From Antiquaquibacter soli (GTDB lineage Bacteria > Actinomycetota > Actinomycetes > Actinomycetales > Microbacteriaceae), in contig NZ_JAUQUB010000003.1 in NCBI RefSeq assembly GCF_030580675.1, positions 186,001 through 250,000 of the forward strand: 64,000 bases of DNA, given 5' to 3'. Below the pieces are notes generated by a model. The model did not search any database. It saw only the letters and a list, made by a program, of their open reading frames with translations, and was not told the DNA's origin. Of the stretch, positions 33,708 to 45,466 are shown one piece after another. Position 1 is the stretch's first letter; each line of letters opens with the position of its first letter. Both the position numbers and the translations under genes were made by a program.

Positions 33708-35114
33708 ATGGCGGATGCTCCGGACTCGACTCACGAGATCTGGCAGTCGGTGCTCTCGCGCCTCACCGCCGACGAACGCATCACCCCGCAGCTGCTCGGA
33801 TTCATCTCCCTCGTGGAGCCCAAGGGGGTCATGGCGGGCACCCTCTACCTCGAGGTACCGAACGAGCTCACCCGCGGGATGCTGGAGCAGCGCATCCGCC
33901 TTCCCCTTCTCAACGCGATCTCCGGATTGAGCGACGACGAAGAGGTATCGAACTTCGCCATCGTCGTGAACCCCGACATCCAGCCCGACGTACTCGAACA
34001 GCCGCAGGATGCTCCCGAGCAGCAGCAGTACATCGAGCCGGCGATCACCGCCGACACCGTGAGCGCGGGCCGCCGCGGCGACTCGCGCCTCAACCCGAAG
34101 TACAGCTTCGACAACTTCGTCATCGGCGGCTCGAACCGCTTCGCCCACGCCGCCGCCGTCGCCGTCGCCGAGGCGCCGGCCAAGGCGTACAACCCGTTGT
34201 TCATCTACGGCGAGTCCGGCCTCGGCAAGACCCACCTCCTGCACGCGATCGGCCACTACGCCGAGAGCCTCTATCCGGGCATCCGGGTCCGCTATGTGAG
34301 CTCCGAGGAGTTCACGAACGACTTCATCAACTCGATCGCGAACAACCGCGCATCCGTGTTCCAGTCCCGCTATCGCGAGATCGACATCCTGCTGATCGAC
34401 GACATCCAGTTCCTCCAGGGCAAGGACTCGACGCAGGAGGCCTTCTTCCACACGTTCAACACGCTCCACGACCACAACAAGCAGGTGGTCATCACGAGCG
34501 ACCTGCCCCCGAAGCACCTCACCGGCTTCGAGGACCGCATGCGCTCCCGCTTCGAGTGGGGACTCATCACCGACGTGCAGGCGCCCGACCTGGAGACCCG
34601 TATCGCGATCCTCCGCAAGAAGGCGCAGAGCGAGAAGCTCCAGGTCTCGCCAGAGATCCTCGAGTACATGGCCTCGAAGGTCTCGTCGAACATCCGGGAA
34701 CTCGAGGGCACGCTCATCCGCGTCACCGCGTTCGCCAACCTCAACCGTCAGCCCGTCGATCTCGCTCTCGTGCAGACGGTGCTGAAGGACCTCATCACGC
34801 TCGACGATGACAACGTGATCGCGCCGGTCGACATCATCAATCACACGGCGGAGTACTTCAAGCTCACGGTCGACGACCTGTACGGCTCGTCCCGGTCGCA
34901 GGCCGTCGCGACAGCCCGGCAGATCGCAATGTACCTCTGCCGTGAGATGACGAACCTGTCCCTGCCGAAGATCGGCCAGCTGTTCGGCAACCGCGACCAC
35001 ACGACGGTGATGTACGCGAACAAGAAGATCACGGAGCTGATGAAGGAGCGCCGCTCGATCTACAACCAGGTCACCGAGCTCACGAGTCGAATCAAGCAGA
35101 ACAACCGCCCGTAG
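33708..35114 (+). CDS. dnaA: Chromosomal replication initiator DnaA
   Basis: 468 residues. Domain I (EIWQSVLSRLTADERITPQL), variable Gln/Glu-rich domain II, AAA+ domain III with Walker A GESGLGKTHLLHAIG near 168-182 and Walker B ILLIDDIQFLQGK, and domain IV DNA-binding signature RDHTTVMYANKKI. ATG 33708 is chosen for a weak AGGGA site at proper distance; GTG 33696 is in frame but too close to it. Confidence 0.97.
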   Translation: MADAPDSTHEIWQSVLSRLTADERITPQLLGFISLVEPKGVMAGTLYLEVPNELTRGMLEQRIRLPLLNAISGLSDDEEVSNFAIVVNPDIQPDVLEQPQDAPEQQQYIEPAITADTVSAGRRGDSRLNPKYSFDNFVIGGSNRFAHAAAVAVAEAPAKAYNPLFIYGESGLGKTHLLHAIGHYAESLYPGIRVRYVSSEEFTNDFINSIANNRASVFQSRYREIDILLIDDIQFLQGKDSTQEAFFHTFNTLHDHNKQVVITSDLPPKHLTGFEDRMRSRFEWGLITDVQAPDLETRIAILRKKAQSEKLQVSPEILEYMASKVSSNIRELEGTLIRVTAFANLNRQPVDLALVQTVLKDLITLDDDNVIAPVDIINHTAEYFKLTVDDLYGSSRSQAVATARQIAMYLCREMTNLSLPKIGQLFGNRDHTTVMYANKKITELMKERRSIYNQVTELTSRIKQNNRP

Positions 35115-35443
35115 TTTTCACACTGTGGACAACGTGTGAGTAACTGTGGAGACACGCCACGGCGGCTGTTGATGAAAATCCGCTTCCTGTGGAAATCGAA
35201 TCGACTTCACTCTCAGCGGCTCGATTTGTCCTCATCGGATGCCACCAGCCGCTCACAACTCACAACGGTGTAGTTTCCAGTTCCCGCGCCGCCTCCGCGG
35301 GGTTACTCACAATCTCCACAACGGTTAAGAATGTTGTCCTTTAAATTTCACAGAGATCCAGGGGATAACCCTGAGGGGTCCGCGCCCGGACGGCCTGTGC
35401 CAGTATTAACGCCCAGACCACACATCGGGTGAAGGGGTGCTTC
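35115..35443. other. oriC: Replication origin oriC (dnaA-dnaN gap)
   Basis: A 329-bp gene-free, locally AT-rich gap. DnaA boxes: TGTGGACAA 35124-35132 (TTGTCCACA, the actinobacterial form), TGTGAGTAA 35135-35143, TTACTCACA 35303-35311, plus TGTGGAGAC 35145-35153 and ATCTCCACA 35312-35320. The pair 35135-35153 recurs as the reverse complement at 35303-35320, giving a symmetric layout. An AT-rich unwinding candidate CTTTAAATTT lies near 35339-35348. Confidence 0.88.
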
Positions 35444-36589
35444 GTGAAGTTCCAGGTCAATCGCGACGTCTTCAGCGAGGCCGTCTCGTTCGCCGTCAAG
35501 CTCCTTCCCCAGCGCACGACCCTGCCGATCCTCAGCGGTGTGCTCATCGAGGCCGGCGACCAAGGGTTGACCCTGTCGTCCTTCGACTACGAGGTCTCGG
35601 CGCGAACCCAGATCGCTGCCCAGGTCGACGAGGCCGGAACCGTGCTCGTCTCGGGTCGACTGCTCGCCGACATCGCGAGCCGACTCCCCAACGCGCCGGT
35701 CACCTTCACGACCGACGAGGGCCGCATCGTCGTCAGCTGCGGCTCCGCGAACTTCACCCTCCTGAGCATGCCGGTCGAGGAGTACCCGACTCTTCCGGAG
35801 GTGTCCGAGAACGCGGGCGTCGTCAAGGCCGAGGACTTCGCCGCAGCGATCGCTCAGGTCGCGGTCGCCGCCTCGCGCGACGACGTCACCCCCGTCATCA
35901 CCGGTGTGCAGCTCGAGGTCTCGGAGAACAACATCTCCCTCGTCGCCACCGACCGCTACCGCGTCGCGGTGCGCGAGATCGAGTGGGATGCCGCGACCTC
36001 CGGCATCGACCAGGCCACGGCCCTCGTTCCGGCGCGCACCCTCACCGAGATCGGCAAGACGTTCGGCCACTCGGGCACGATCTCGGTCGCGATCACCAAC
36101 ACCGACGACCGCGAGCTCATCGCGTTCCACGCGGACAACAAGACCGTCACGTCGCTCCTCATCAAGGGCAACTTCCCGCCGGTGAAGCGACTCTTCCCCG
36201 AAACCGTCGACAACTACGCCGTGCTCAACACCGCCGAGCTCATCGAGTCGGTGCGCCGCGTGTCGCTCGTGCTCGAGCGCGAGGCGGCGCTGCGATTCAG
36301 CTTCAGCCTCGAGGGGCTCACGCTCGAGGCGATCGGCTCCGAGCAGGCGCAGGCATCCGAGTCGATCGACGCGTTCCTCACCGGATCCGACACGGTCGTC
36401 TCGCTCAAGCCGCAGTTCCTGCTCGACGGCTTGAGCTCGGTCCACTCGGAGTTCGTGCGGATCTCCTTCACGAAGACCGAGAACCCCAACAAGCCGGGAC
36501 CGGTTCTCATCACGAGCCAGTCGTCGAAGGACCAGCCCGGCGCCGACAACTACAAGTACCTCCTGCAGCCCAACCTGCTGCTGCGCTGA
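35444..36589 (+). CDS. dnaN: DNA polymerase III sliding clamp, beta subunit
   Basis: 381 residues, three-fold clamp repeat (VNRDVFSEAVSFAVKLLPQR; TDRYRVAVREIEW; LLQPNLLLR at the C-terminus). GTG 35444 follows GAAGGGG; a GTG at 35429 would add five residues and is less likely. Processivity factor of the replisome. Confidence 0.97.
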   Translation: MKFQVNRDVFSEAVSFAVKLLPQRTTLPILSGVLIEAGDQGLTLSSFDYEVSARTQIAAQVDEAGTVLVSGRLLADIASRLPNAPVTFTTDEGRIVVSCGSANFTLLSMPVEEYPTLPEVSENAGVVKAEDFAAAIAQVAVAASRDDVTPVITGVQLEVSENNISLVATDRYRVAVREIEWDAATSGIDQATALVPARTLTEIGKTFGHSGTISVAITNTDDRELIAFHADNKTVTSLLIKGNFPPVKRLFPETVDNYAVLNTAELIESVRRVSLVLEREAALRFSFSLEGLTLEAIGSEQAQASESIDAFLTGSDTVVSLKPQFLLDGLSSVHSEFVRISFTKTENPNKPGPVLITSQSSKDQPGADNYKYLLQPNLLLR

Positions 36590-36633
36590 CGCGCGACCGG
36601 GCATCCACCACCACCGCAAGGAGCGCCACCACC

Positions 36634-37518
36634 ATGCACCTCGGCATCATCGGTCTCGGCAAGATGGGCAACAACATGCGTGCCCGCCTCCGCGAGAAGG
36701 GACTGACGGTCACGGGCTACGACCCGAACCCGGATGTCACGGACGTGGCATCCCTCGCCGACCTCGCCGCCGCCCTTCCCGCTCCCCGCGTGGTCTGGGT
36801 GATGGTGCCGTCGGGCAAGATCACCGACGACGTGATCCACAACGTCGCGGAGGTGCTGAGCCCCGGCGACCTCGTGATCGACGGCGGCAACAGCCGGTTC
36901 ACGGATGACGCCGTGCACGCCGAGTTCCTCGCGACGAAGGGCATCAAGTTCGTCGATGTCGGAGTCTCCGGCGGCATCTGGGGTCTCAAGAACGGCTACG
37001 GCCTGATGGCCGGTGGCGACGCGGCCGACGTCGAGCTCGCCATGCCGATCTTCGATGCGCTGCGTCCGGAGGGTCCGCGCGAGGAGGGCTTCGTGCACGC
37101 GGGGCCCACGGGCGCCGGCCACTATGTGAAGATGGTTCATAACGGTATCGAGTACGCGCTCATGCAGGCGTGGGCCGAAGGGTACGAGCTCCTCGAGAGC
37201 CGGAGCGACCTCGTGCACGACGTCACCGGCTCGTTCAAGGCGTGGCAGCGCGGAACCGTCGTGCGCTCGTGGCTCCTCGACCTGCTCGTGAAGGCGCTCG
37301 AGGAGGACCCGGACTTCGAGAAGATCGCCGGCTATGTCGAGGACTCGGGCGAAGGCCGGTGGACCGTGCACGACGCGCTCGACCGCGCGGTTCCGGTGCC
37401 GACGATCAGCGCCGCGATCTTCGCGCGATTCGTCTCGCGCCAGAAGGACTCTCCCGCGATGAAGGCCGTTGCCGCGCTGCGCAACCAGTTTGGTGGGCAC
37501 GCCGTCCGCCAGAGCTGA
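36634..37518 (+). CDS. gnd: 6-phosphogluconate dehydrogenase, decarboxylating (short GndA/YqeC type)
   Basis: 294 residues. NAD(P)-binding GIIGLGKMGNNMRARL at the N-terminus, catalytic motif DVGVSGGIWGLKNGYGLMAG, and HYVKMVHNGIEYALMQAWAE with the catalytic Lys and Asn. The ~300-residue length is the short NAD-type class. Located between dnaN and recF, as in other actinomycetes. Confidence 0.93.
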   Translation: MHLGIIGLGKMGNNMRARLREKGLTVTGYDPNPDVTDVASLADLAAALPAPRVVWVMVPSGKITDDVIHNVAEVLSPGDLVIDGGNSRFTDDAVHAEFLATKGIKFVDVGVSGGIWGLKNGYGLMAGGDAADVELAMPIFDALRPEGPREEGFVHAGPTGAGHYVKMVHNGIEYALMQAWAEGYELLESRSDLVHDVTGSFKAWQRGTVVRSWLLDLLVKALEEDPDFEKIAGYVEDSGEGRWTVHDALDRAVPVPTISAAIFARFVSRQKDSPAMKAVAALRNQFGGHAVRQS

Positions 37519-37524
37519 CGTGCC

Positions 37525-38697
37525 GTGATCGTCACGCACCTCACCCTCTCGGACTTCCGCAACTACCGCTCGCTCGACATCGACCTCGCGCCGGGGTCCA
37601 ACTTGTTCGTCGGCAGCAACGGCCAGGGCAAGACCAACCTCGTCGAATCGCTCGGGTACCTGAGCACCCTCGGCTCGCACCGGGTGTCGAGCGATCAGGC
37701 GATGATCCGGCAGGGCCAGGACTCGGCGATCATCCGCGCGCGACTCGCCTTCGGCGAGCGGGAGATCCTGGCCGAGGTGCAGCTGAACCGGGCATCCGCG
37801 AACCGCGCGCAAGTGAACCGGGTCGCGATCAAGACCCGAGAGCTTCCGCGCTACTTCTCGAGCGTCATCTTCGCTCCCGAAGATCTCGCGCTCGTGCGCG
37901 GTGAGCCTTCGGGGCGTCGGCGGTTCCTCGATGAGCTCCTCGTACTGCGCGCTCCGCGGATGAGCGGCGTTCTCGCCGACTACGAGCGCGTGCTCAAGCA
38001 GCGCAACACGCTGCTGAAGTCGGCACGGGCATCCGGCGTCCGCGAATCGCAACTGAGCACGCTCGATATCTGGGATGACCGGCTCGTCTCGCTCGGCACG
38101 GAACTCATCGTCGCCCGAAGTGCCCTCGTCGCCGAGCTCGCTCCCGAGGTCGCGTCGGCCTACGAGGCGGTCGCCGGCCAGGACCACTCGGCCGCCCTGT
38201 CGACCTACCTGAGCATCCTCGCGAGCTCGGCCGGTTCCGATGACGACGAGCAGGATGCCGCGGCCACCGCCACCGGCGCGATCGCTCAGGATTTCGTTGC
38301 CGATGCCTTCCGCGCCGCTCTCGCCCGATTGCGTCGCACCGAACTCGACCGGGGACTGACGCTCGTGGGTCCCCACCGCGACGACCTCGTGCTCTCGCTC
38401 AACGGCATGCCGGCGCGGGGCTACGCGAGTCACGGCGAGTCGTGGTCGTTCGCGCTCGCGCTCAAGCTCGCGTCGGCGGTGGTGCTGAGGCGCGAGTCAT
38501 CCGTCGGCGATCCCGTGCTCGTGCTCGATGACGTGTTCGCCGAGCTCGACGAGTCCCGGCGCGGCCGCCTCGCGGCGGCCGTCGGGGACTTCGAGCAGGT
38601 GCTCATCACCGCTGCCGTGTTCGACGATGTGCCCGAGGAGCTCGCGGCCCACGTCGTGCGGATCCGGGCGGGGGAGGTGATCGAGGATGCCGGATAG
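37525..38697 (+). CDS. recF: DNA replication and repair protein RecF
   Basis: 390 residues, SMC-like ABC ATPase for RecA loading at gaps. N-terminal THLTLSDFRNYRSLDIDL, Walker A GSNGQGKTNLVE, signature YASHGESWSFALALKLASA, Walker B PVLVLDDVFAELDESRR. GTG start, 6 bp after gnd; ends overlapping the DUF721 gene. Confidence 0.96.
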   Translation: MIVTHLTLSDFRNYRSLDIDLAPGSNLFVGSNGQGKTNLVESLGYLSTLGSHRVSSDQAMIRQGQDSAIIRARLAFGEREILAEVQLNRASANRAQVNRVAIKTRELPRYFSSVIFAPEDLALVRGEPSGRRRFLDELLVLRAPRMSGVLADYERVLKQRNTLLKSARASGVRESQLSTLDIWDDRLVSLGTELIVARSALVAELAPEVASAYEAVAGQDHSAALSTYLSILASSAGSDDDEQDAAATATGAIAQDFVADAFRAALARLRRTELDRGLTLVGPHRDDLVLSLNGMPARGYASHGESWSFALALKLASAVVLRRESSVGDPVLVLDDVFAELDESRRGRLAAAVGDFEQVLITAAVFDDVPEELAAHVVRIRAGEVIEDAG

Positions 38698-39181
38698 CGA
38701 GGAGCCGGAGCACGTCGGGGTGTACCTCCGGTTGCGCGAGGTCTTCGGCAATCCCGCGGACCGATCGGCGGCCGCGCGCAAGCGCCGCGTGCGGGTGGAG
38801 GGCACGAGCGTGCCGTTCGGGGAGGGGCGCGACCCGCTCGGCCTCGGCGACGTGATCGACGGTCTCGCGAACCGGATGGGGTGGACGTCGCCGCTCGCGC
38901 GCTCCGAGCTCATCTCGTCGTGGGCGGAGATCGTGGGCGCGGAGACGGCGGAGCACTCGGAGCCGGTGAGTGCGGAGGACGGCATCCTCACCGTCCGCTG
39001 CGATTCGACGGCGTGGGCGACTCAGCTGCGGCTGATGCGGTCGCAAGTCACGACGACGATCGCGGCGAGGTACCCCGAAGCGGGCATCACCACGGTGAAC
39101 TTCACAGGACCGAACGCCCCGAGCTGGAAACGCGGTCCCAAGTCCGTTCCAGGCCGCGGCCCACGCGATACCTACGGCTAG
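38687..39181 (+). CDS. DUF721/DciA-like protein
   Basis: 164 residues. The DUF721 core (SWAEIVGAETAEHSEPVSAE; LTVRCDSTAWATQLRLM) occupies about residues 55-130. DciA, the DnaB-loading helicase operator of bacteria lacking DnaC, shares this domain, and its position between recF and gyrB fits a replication role. The overlap with recF (11 bp) couples them. Confidence 0.85.
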   Translation: MPDSEEPEHVGVYLRLREVFGNPADRSAAARKRRVRVEGTSVPFGEGRDPLGLGDVIDGLANRMGWTSPLARSELISSWAEIVGAETAEHSEPVSAEDGILTVRCDSTAWATQLRLMRSQVTTTIAARYPEAGITTVNFTGPNAPSWKRGPKSVPGRGPRDTYG

Positions 39182-41295
<2,114 letters not shown>

Positions 41296-41303
41296 GGCAG
41301 GCC

Positions 41304-43850
41304 ATGGCTGACGAAGAGACTCCGGTCGTCGACGACCGGCACGACAAGATCGACCAGGTCGACCTCCAGCTCGAGATGCAGAGGTCGTACCTCGACTACG
41401 CGATGAGCGTGATCGTCGGTCGCGCCCTCCCCGAGGTGCGCGACGGGCTCAAGCCCGTGCACCGCCGCGTGATCTACGCCATGTACGACGGCGGGTACCG
41501 CCCCGACAAGGGGTTCTCGAAGTGCACCCGCGTCGTCGGCGAGGTGATGGGTCAGTTCCACCCGCACGGTGACGCGCCGATCTACGACGCGCTCGTTCGA
41601 CTCGTCCAGCCGTGGAGCCTTCGGTACCCGCTCGCGCTCGGTCAGGGCAACTTCGGCTCGCCGGGCAACGACGGTGCGGCCGCCCCTCGGTACACCGAGA
41701 CGAAGATGGCGCCGCTCGCCATGGAGATGGTCCGCGACATCGACGAGGAGACCGTCGACTTCCAGGACAACTACGACGGCAAGACGCAGGAGCCGGTGGT
41801 GCTCCCGAGCCGGTTCCCGAACCTGCTCGTCAACGGATCGGTCGGCATCGCGGTCGGCATGGCCACGAACATCCCGCCGCACAACCTGCGCGAGGTCGCC
41901 GCGGGCGCGCTGTGGGCGCTCGAGAACCCGGACGCCCCGCGCGAGGAGCTCCTCGAAGCCCTCATCCAGCGCATCAAGGGGCCGGACTTCCCGACGGGCG
42001 CGCAGATCCTCGGCGTCAAGGGCATCCAGGACGCGTACCGCACGGGCCGCGGGTCGATCACGATGCGTGCGGTCGTCACGATCGAGGAGCTGCAGGGGCG
42101 CACGTGCCTCGTCGTCACCGAGCTGCCGTACCAGGTCAACCCCGACAACCTCGCGCTCAAGATCGCGGAGCTCGTCAAGGAGGGCAAGGTCGGCGGCATC
42201 GCCGACATCCGGGATGAGACATCCGGCCGCACCGGCCAGCGCCTCGTCATCGTGCTCAAGCGCGACGCCGTCGCGAAGGTCGTGCTCAACAACCTGTACA
42301 AGCACACGCAGCTGCAGGACAACTTCGGCGCGAACATGCTCGCGATCGTCGACGGCGTGCCCCGCACCCTCGCGCTCGACGGGTTCATCACGCACTGGAT
42401 CGACCACCAGATCGAGGTCATCGTCCGGCGCACCACCTTCCGGCTCGCGAAGGCGGAGGAGCGCGCCCACATCCTGCGCGGCTACCTCAAGGCGCTCGAC
42501 GCCATGGACGAGGTCATCGCCCTCATCCGCGCTTCGGCGACCGTCGAGGACGCCCGCGACGGGCTCATGAAGCTCCTCGATGTCGACGAGCTCCAAGCCC
42601 GAGCCATCCTGGACATGCAGCTGCGCCGCCTCGCGGCGCTCGAGCGCCAGAAGATCATGGACGAGCACGACGAGCTCGAGCGGCTGATCGCGGAGTACAA
42701 GCACATCCTTGCGACGCCGGCCGAGCAGCGCCGCCTCGTGAAGGAGGAGCTCGAGGAGATCGTCGACCGGTTCGGCGACGACCGCCGCACCGAGATCATG
42801 TTCGGCTTCGACGGCGACATGAGCGTAGAGGACCTGATCCCCGAAGAGGAGATGGTCATCACCGTCACTCGCGGCGGATACATCAAGCGCACGCGCAGCG
42901 ACAACTACCGCAGCCAGCACCGCGGCGGCAAGGGGGTCAAGGGCGCCCAGCTGCGAGCGGATGACGTCGTCGACCACTTCTTCGTGACGACCACGCACCA
43001 CTGGCTGCTCTTCTTCACGAACACCGGTCGCGTGTACCGCGCGAAGGCGTACGAGATCCAGGAAGCCGGCCGCGACGCGAAGGGCCAGCACGTCGCGAAC
43101 CTGCTCGCGATGCAGCCCGGCGAGGAGATCGCGCAGATCCTCGACATCCGCGACTACGCGGCCGCGAAGTACCTCGTGCTCGCGACGCGCGGCGGTCTCG
43201 TCAAGAAGACGGCGCTCACCGAGTACGACACCAACCGCTCCGGCGGCATCATCGCGATCAACCTCCGCGAGGACGACGAGCTCGTCTCGGCGATGCTCGT
43301 CGACGAGGATCAGGATGTGCTGCTCGTCTCGCGCAAGGGCATGTCGATCCGCTTCACGGCGAGCGACACCGCCATGCGCCCGATGGGCCGCAGCACCTCC
43401 GGCGTGAAGGGGATGGACTTCCGCGAGGGCGATGCCCTGCTCGCGGCATCCGTCGTCAGCGACACCGGTTTCGTGTTCGTCGTGACCGAGGGCGGCTACG
43501 CGAAGCGCACCGCGGCGGACCAGTACCGGGTGCAGGGCCGAGGCGGTCTGGGCATCAAGGTCGCCAAGCTCAACGACGATCGAGGCACCCTCGCGGGGGC
43601 GCTCATCGTCGACGAGGAGGACGAGGTCCTTGTGGTTCTTGCCAGTGGCAAGGTGGTACGCTCTTCTGTCGCCGAGGTGCCGGCCAAGGGTCGAGACACC
43701 ATGGGCGTGGTGTTCGCCCGATTCGCCGACGACGACAAGATCATTGCAATTGCCCGAAACAGCGAGCGCAATCTGGACAGTCAGGATGCCGACGACCAGG
43801 CCGAGGGCCAGGACGAAGCCACTGGGAAGGACGAGTCAGTAGATGAGTAG
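41304..43850 (+). CDS. gyrA: DNA gyrase subunit A
   Basis: 848 residues: winged-helix/tower breakage domain with catalytic Tyr130 (APRYTETKM), coiled-coil, and a C-terminal beta-pinwheel with GyrA-box-like repeats ([12 protein letters not shown]). Acidic tail [20 protein letters not shown]. In the quinolone region the sequence is [10 protein letters not shown]; Ala91-Pro92 correspond to M. tuberculosis A90-S91, so a proline replaces the usual serine. Follows gyrB by 8 bp. Confidence 0.97.
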   Translation: MADEETPVVDDRHDKIDQVDLQLEMQRSYLDYAMSVIVGRALPEVRDGLKPVHRRVIYAMYDGGYRPDKGFSKCTRVVGEVMGQFHPHGDAPIYDALVRLVQPWSLRYPLALGQGNFGSPGNDGAAAPRYTETKMAPLAMEMVRDIDEETVDFQDNYDGKTQEPVVLPSRFPNLLVNGSVGIAVGMATNIPPHNLREVAAGALWALENPDAPREELLEALIQRIKGPDFPTGAQILGVKGIQDAYRTGRGSITMRAVVTIEELQGRTCLVVTELPYQVNPDNLALKIAELVKEGKVGGIADIRDETSGRTGQRLVIVLKRDAVAKVVLNNLYKHTQLQDNFGANMLAIVDGVPRTLALDGFITHWIDHQIEVIVRRTTFRLAKAEERAHILRGYLKALDAMDEVIALIRASATVEDARDGLMKLLDVDELQARAILDMQLRRLAALERQKIMDEHDELERLIAEYKHILATPAEQRRLVKEELEEIVDRFGDDRRTEIMFGFDGDMSVEDLIPEEEMVITVTRGGYIKRTRSDNYRSQHRGGKGVKGAQLRADDVVDHFFVTTTHHWLLFFTNTGRVYRAKAYEIQEAGRDAKGQHVANLLAMQPGEEIAQILDIRDYAAAKYLVLATRGGLVKKTALTEYDTNRSGGIIAINLREDDELVSAMLVDEDQDVLLVSRKGMSIRFTASDTAMRPMGRSTSGVKGMDFREGDALLAASVVSDTGFVFVVTEGGYAKRTAADQYRVQGRGGLGIKVAKLNDDRGTLAGALIVDEEDEVLVVLASGKVVRSSVAEVPAKGRDTMGVVFARFADDDKIIAIARNSERNLDSQDADDQAEGQDEATGKDESVDE

Positions 43851-44250
43851 TGTCGCGGAGAAGCTGCAACGCAAGTCGCAGCGCACGGTTGCCACGAAGC
43901 AGGTCCGGCTGAAGCTTGTCTACATCGACTTCTGGTCGGCCGTGAAGTTCTCGTTCCTCGTGGCGGTCTGCCTCGGCATCATCCTCATCGTGGCGACGCT
44001 GCTGCTGTGGATCGTGCTCAACTCGACGGGCATCTTCGGCTCGCTCGACGGCATCCTCTCCGACATCCTCGGCGACCCCGAGTTCAGTATCGCGGCGAGC
44101 TTCTCGCTCGTGCAGGTGGCGTTGTTCTCCCTCGTCGTCGCCGTGCTCAACGTCGTCGTCGGCACGGCTCTCGGCGCGATCGCGGCCCTGCTCTACAACT
44201 TCAGCGTCCGCCTGACCGGCGGACTGCTCGTGGGCTTCACGAACAACTAG
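43843..44250 (+). CDS. DUF3566 membrane protein
   Basis: 135 residues with two membrane segments (about 35-62 and 85-115). The core [20 protein letters not shown] and [17 protein letters not shown] match DUF3566, always found after gyrA in actinomycetes. Overlaps gyrA by 8 bp, so it is part of the gyrBA transcript. Function unknown. Confidence 0.9.
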   Translation: MSSVAEKLQRKSQRTVATKQVRLKLVYIDFWSAVKFSFLVAVCLGIILIVATLLLWIVLNSTGIFGSLDGILSDILGDPEFSIAASFSLVQVALFSLVVAVLNVVVGTALGAIAALLYNFSVRLTGGLLVGFTNN

Positions 44251-44299
44251 CGGATTAGTTGAATCGAGGCGGGTGCGATACGCTCGTATCTGCCTTTTC

Positions 44300-44373
44300 G
44301 GGGGTATAGCTCAGGCGGTTAGAGCGCTTCACTGATAATGAAGAGGTCCCAGGTTCAAGTCCTGGTACCCCCA
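44300..44373 (+). tRNA. tRNA-Ile (GAT)
   Basis: 74 nt. Acceptor GGGGGTA / TACCCCC with discriminator A, D-arm TAGCTCAGGCGGTTAGAGC, anticodon loop CTGATAA in a CTTCA/TGAAG stem, and T-arm AGGTTCAAGTCCT. The anticodon GAT reads Ile. CCA is not encoded. Confidence 0.97.
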
Positions 44374-44513
44374 CTGGAATCTCCACAAGAGGTTCCTCCC
44401 TTTGGAGGGCGACGTATTTGCGGCGAGGTATCTCGTAACCGAAGCCCGAGACGGGCTTCGGCGCTGGCGTCGCGGCGAAGGCCAGAAATGGCCTTCGCTC
44501 CAAGCTCCAGCGC

Positions 44514-44586
44514 GGGGCCTTAGCTCAATTGGTAGAGCGCCTGCTTTGCAAGCAGGAGGTCAGGGGTTCGATTCCCCTAGGCTCCA
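44514..44586 (+). tRNA. tRNA-Ala (TGC)
   Basis: 73 nt. Acceptor GGGGCCT / AGGCTCC with one G-U pair and discriminator A, anticodon loop TTTGCAA within CCTGC/GCAGG, T-loop TTCGATTC. The anticodon TGC reads Ala. CCA is not encoded. The 140 bp between the two tRNAs contains only short inverted GC-rich repeats. Confidence 0.97.
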
Positions 44587-44588
44587 CG

Positions 44589-44627
44589 AACGAAGGACGC
44601 CCCGCCTCGAGCGGGGCGTCCTTCGTT
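44589..44627. terminator. Strong hairpin after tRNA-Ala
   Basis: Perfect 17-bp arms (AACGAAGGACGCCCCGC and complement) with a 5-nt CTCGA loop. It starts 3 bp past the tRNA and separates it from the convergent BLUF gene, so it can stop both transcripts. Confidence 0.8.
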
Positions 44628-44700
44628 AGCTCGCGCGGGCGATACTGCCGACCGCGGGTGCTAAAGCTCCCGCGCACAGTCCTCTTCTCCCGCGAAGTTC

Positions 44701-45156
44701 TCAGTCGGCGTCCCGAGCGCGCACCCGGAACCAGAAGCTGAGCTCGCGCACGGCGCGGAGCATCCCGTCGGGGTCGCCGCCCTCGAGGTCCTCGAACGAG
44801 CTGCGGAAGCCTTCGGGCAGGGGGCCCGTCGCTTCGGCAACGCGCTTGTAGCCCATGGTCCACTCGGGGAAGTGCCGCCGCTCGGCGTCGCCCTGAAGGA
44901 GAACGCGCACGTTGCGGTGCCGGGGGTCGGCGACGATCGAGCGCATGAGGGACGCGATGCGGGATGCCGGGCCCTCGAGGAACTGCACGAACCGACCGGC
45001 CCGGTAGAGCAGGATGCCCGTGACGCCGTTCTCCCGGTTGGCGGCGCGGCTCTCCGCGAGAAGGGTGTCGAGGCGCTCGTCGTCGAACTCCTCGGACCCG
45101 GTGCTCGAGTACACGAGCGACACGAGGCGATCCTCCGCACGGTGATTCACGCTCAC
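44701..45156 (-). CDS. BLUF-domain blue-light photoreceptor, standalone
   Basis: 151 residues, about 100 of them a BLUF (FAD-binding blue-light sensor) domain. All key residues align with AppA spacing: Tyr16, Asn40, Gln58, Trp99 and Met101 (VYSS; RAANRENGVTGILLY; RFVQFLEG; EWTMGY). A ~45-residue C-terminal extension ending SFWFRVRARD follows and recurs in the second BLUF gene. No output domain is attached. GTG start overlaps the preceding 74-residue gene by GTGA, so the two are translationally coupled. Residue roles are family knowledge; the partnership is inferred. Confidence 0.92.
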   Translation of the reverse strand: MSVNHRAEDRLVSLVYSSTGSEEFDDERLDTLLAESRAANRENGVTGILLYRAGRFVQFLEGPASRIASLMRSIVADPRHRNVRVLLQGDAERRHFPEWTMGYKRVAEATGPLPEGFRSSFEDLEGGDPDGMLRAVRELSFWFRVRARDAD

Positions 45157-45377
45157 GAAGTTACCCCCTCACCGCGCGATCCGACCACGGCGACCATCGC
45201 GTCGGTGAGTGTCGCGAACGCGCCGACGGCTCGAGAGAACTGGTCGAACGCGTGGTGGGCACCGGCCCGGTGGTCGACATAGCCCACGAAGGCCCCGGCA
45301 GCCGTGCAGACGTAGAAGCCGTCCTCAACCCGCGACCAGAGCGCGGGCGAGTGATCGGTGTCCTGACCCGTCGCCAC
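45153..45377 (-). CDS. Small BLUF-partner protein with unrecognised domain
   Basis: 74 residues, no family recognised. It aligns without a gap to residues 1-66 of the fused BLUF protein at 46471-47136 (30 identities over positions 11-66): LWSRV, FYxCT, GYV, FDxxSR, VG, LTDAM, AVVG. Likely a mixed alpha/beta sensor or interaction domain, no membrane segment. GTG 45377 is chosen because a GGGGG ribosome site lies 7 nt upstream and the start then aligns exactly with the paralogue. The gene has become separate from, or was never joined to, its BLUF half here. Confidence 0.8.
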   Translation of the reverse strand: MATGQDTDHSPALWSRVEDGFYVCTAAGAFVGYVDHRAGAHHAFDQFSRAVGAFATLTDAMVAVVGSRGEGVTS

Positions 45378-45380
45378 TGA

Positions 45381-45444
45381 CAAGCCCCCTTCGCTTGTGC
45401 CCAGATGACCCTAGCGTGGAGGGCGGGGTGGCGAAGGGGGCTTG
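45381..45444 (-). promoter_or_regulatory. Long-range inverted repeat masking the ribosome site of the BLUF-partner gene
   Basis: 14-bp perfect arms CAAGCCCCCTTCGC (45381-45394) and GCGAAGGGGGCTTG (45431-45444), 36 bp apart, between the araC stop and the 74-residue gene. On the minus-strand transcript the second arm is the AGGGGG ribosome site itself, so readthrough from araC would fold it into a stem. TAGGGTC (45407-45413), also found upstream of the second BLUF gene, lies in the loop. Confidence 0.6.
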
Positions 45445-45466
45445 ACTCGGGGCAGCGGAGTCCGAC

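Noticed and set aside
44251-44700. rRNA operon beside the tRNA-Ile/tRNA-Ala pair
   Set aside because: The pair is usually found in rRNA spacers, but here no 16S or 23S sequence flanks it; it is the common post-gyrA tRNA pair of actinomycetes.
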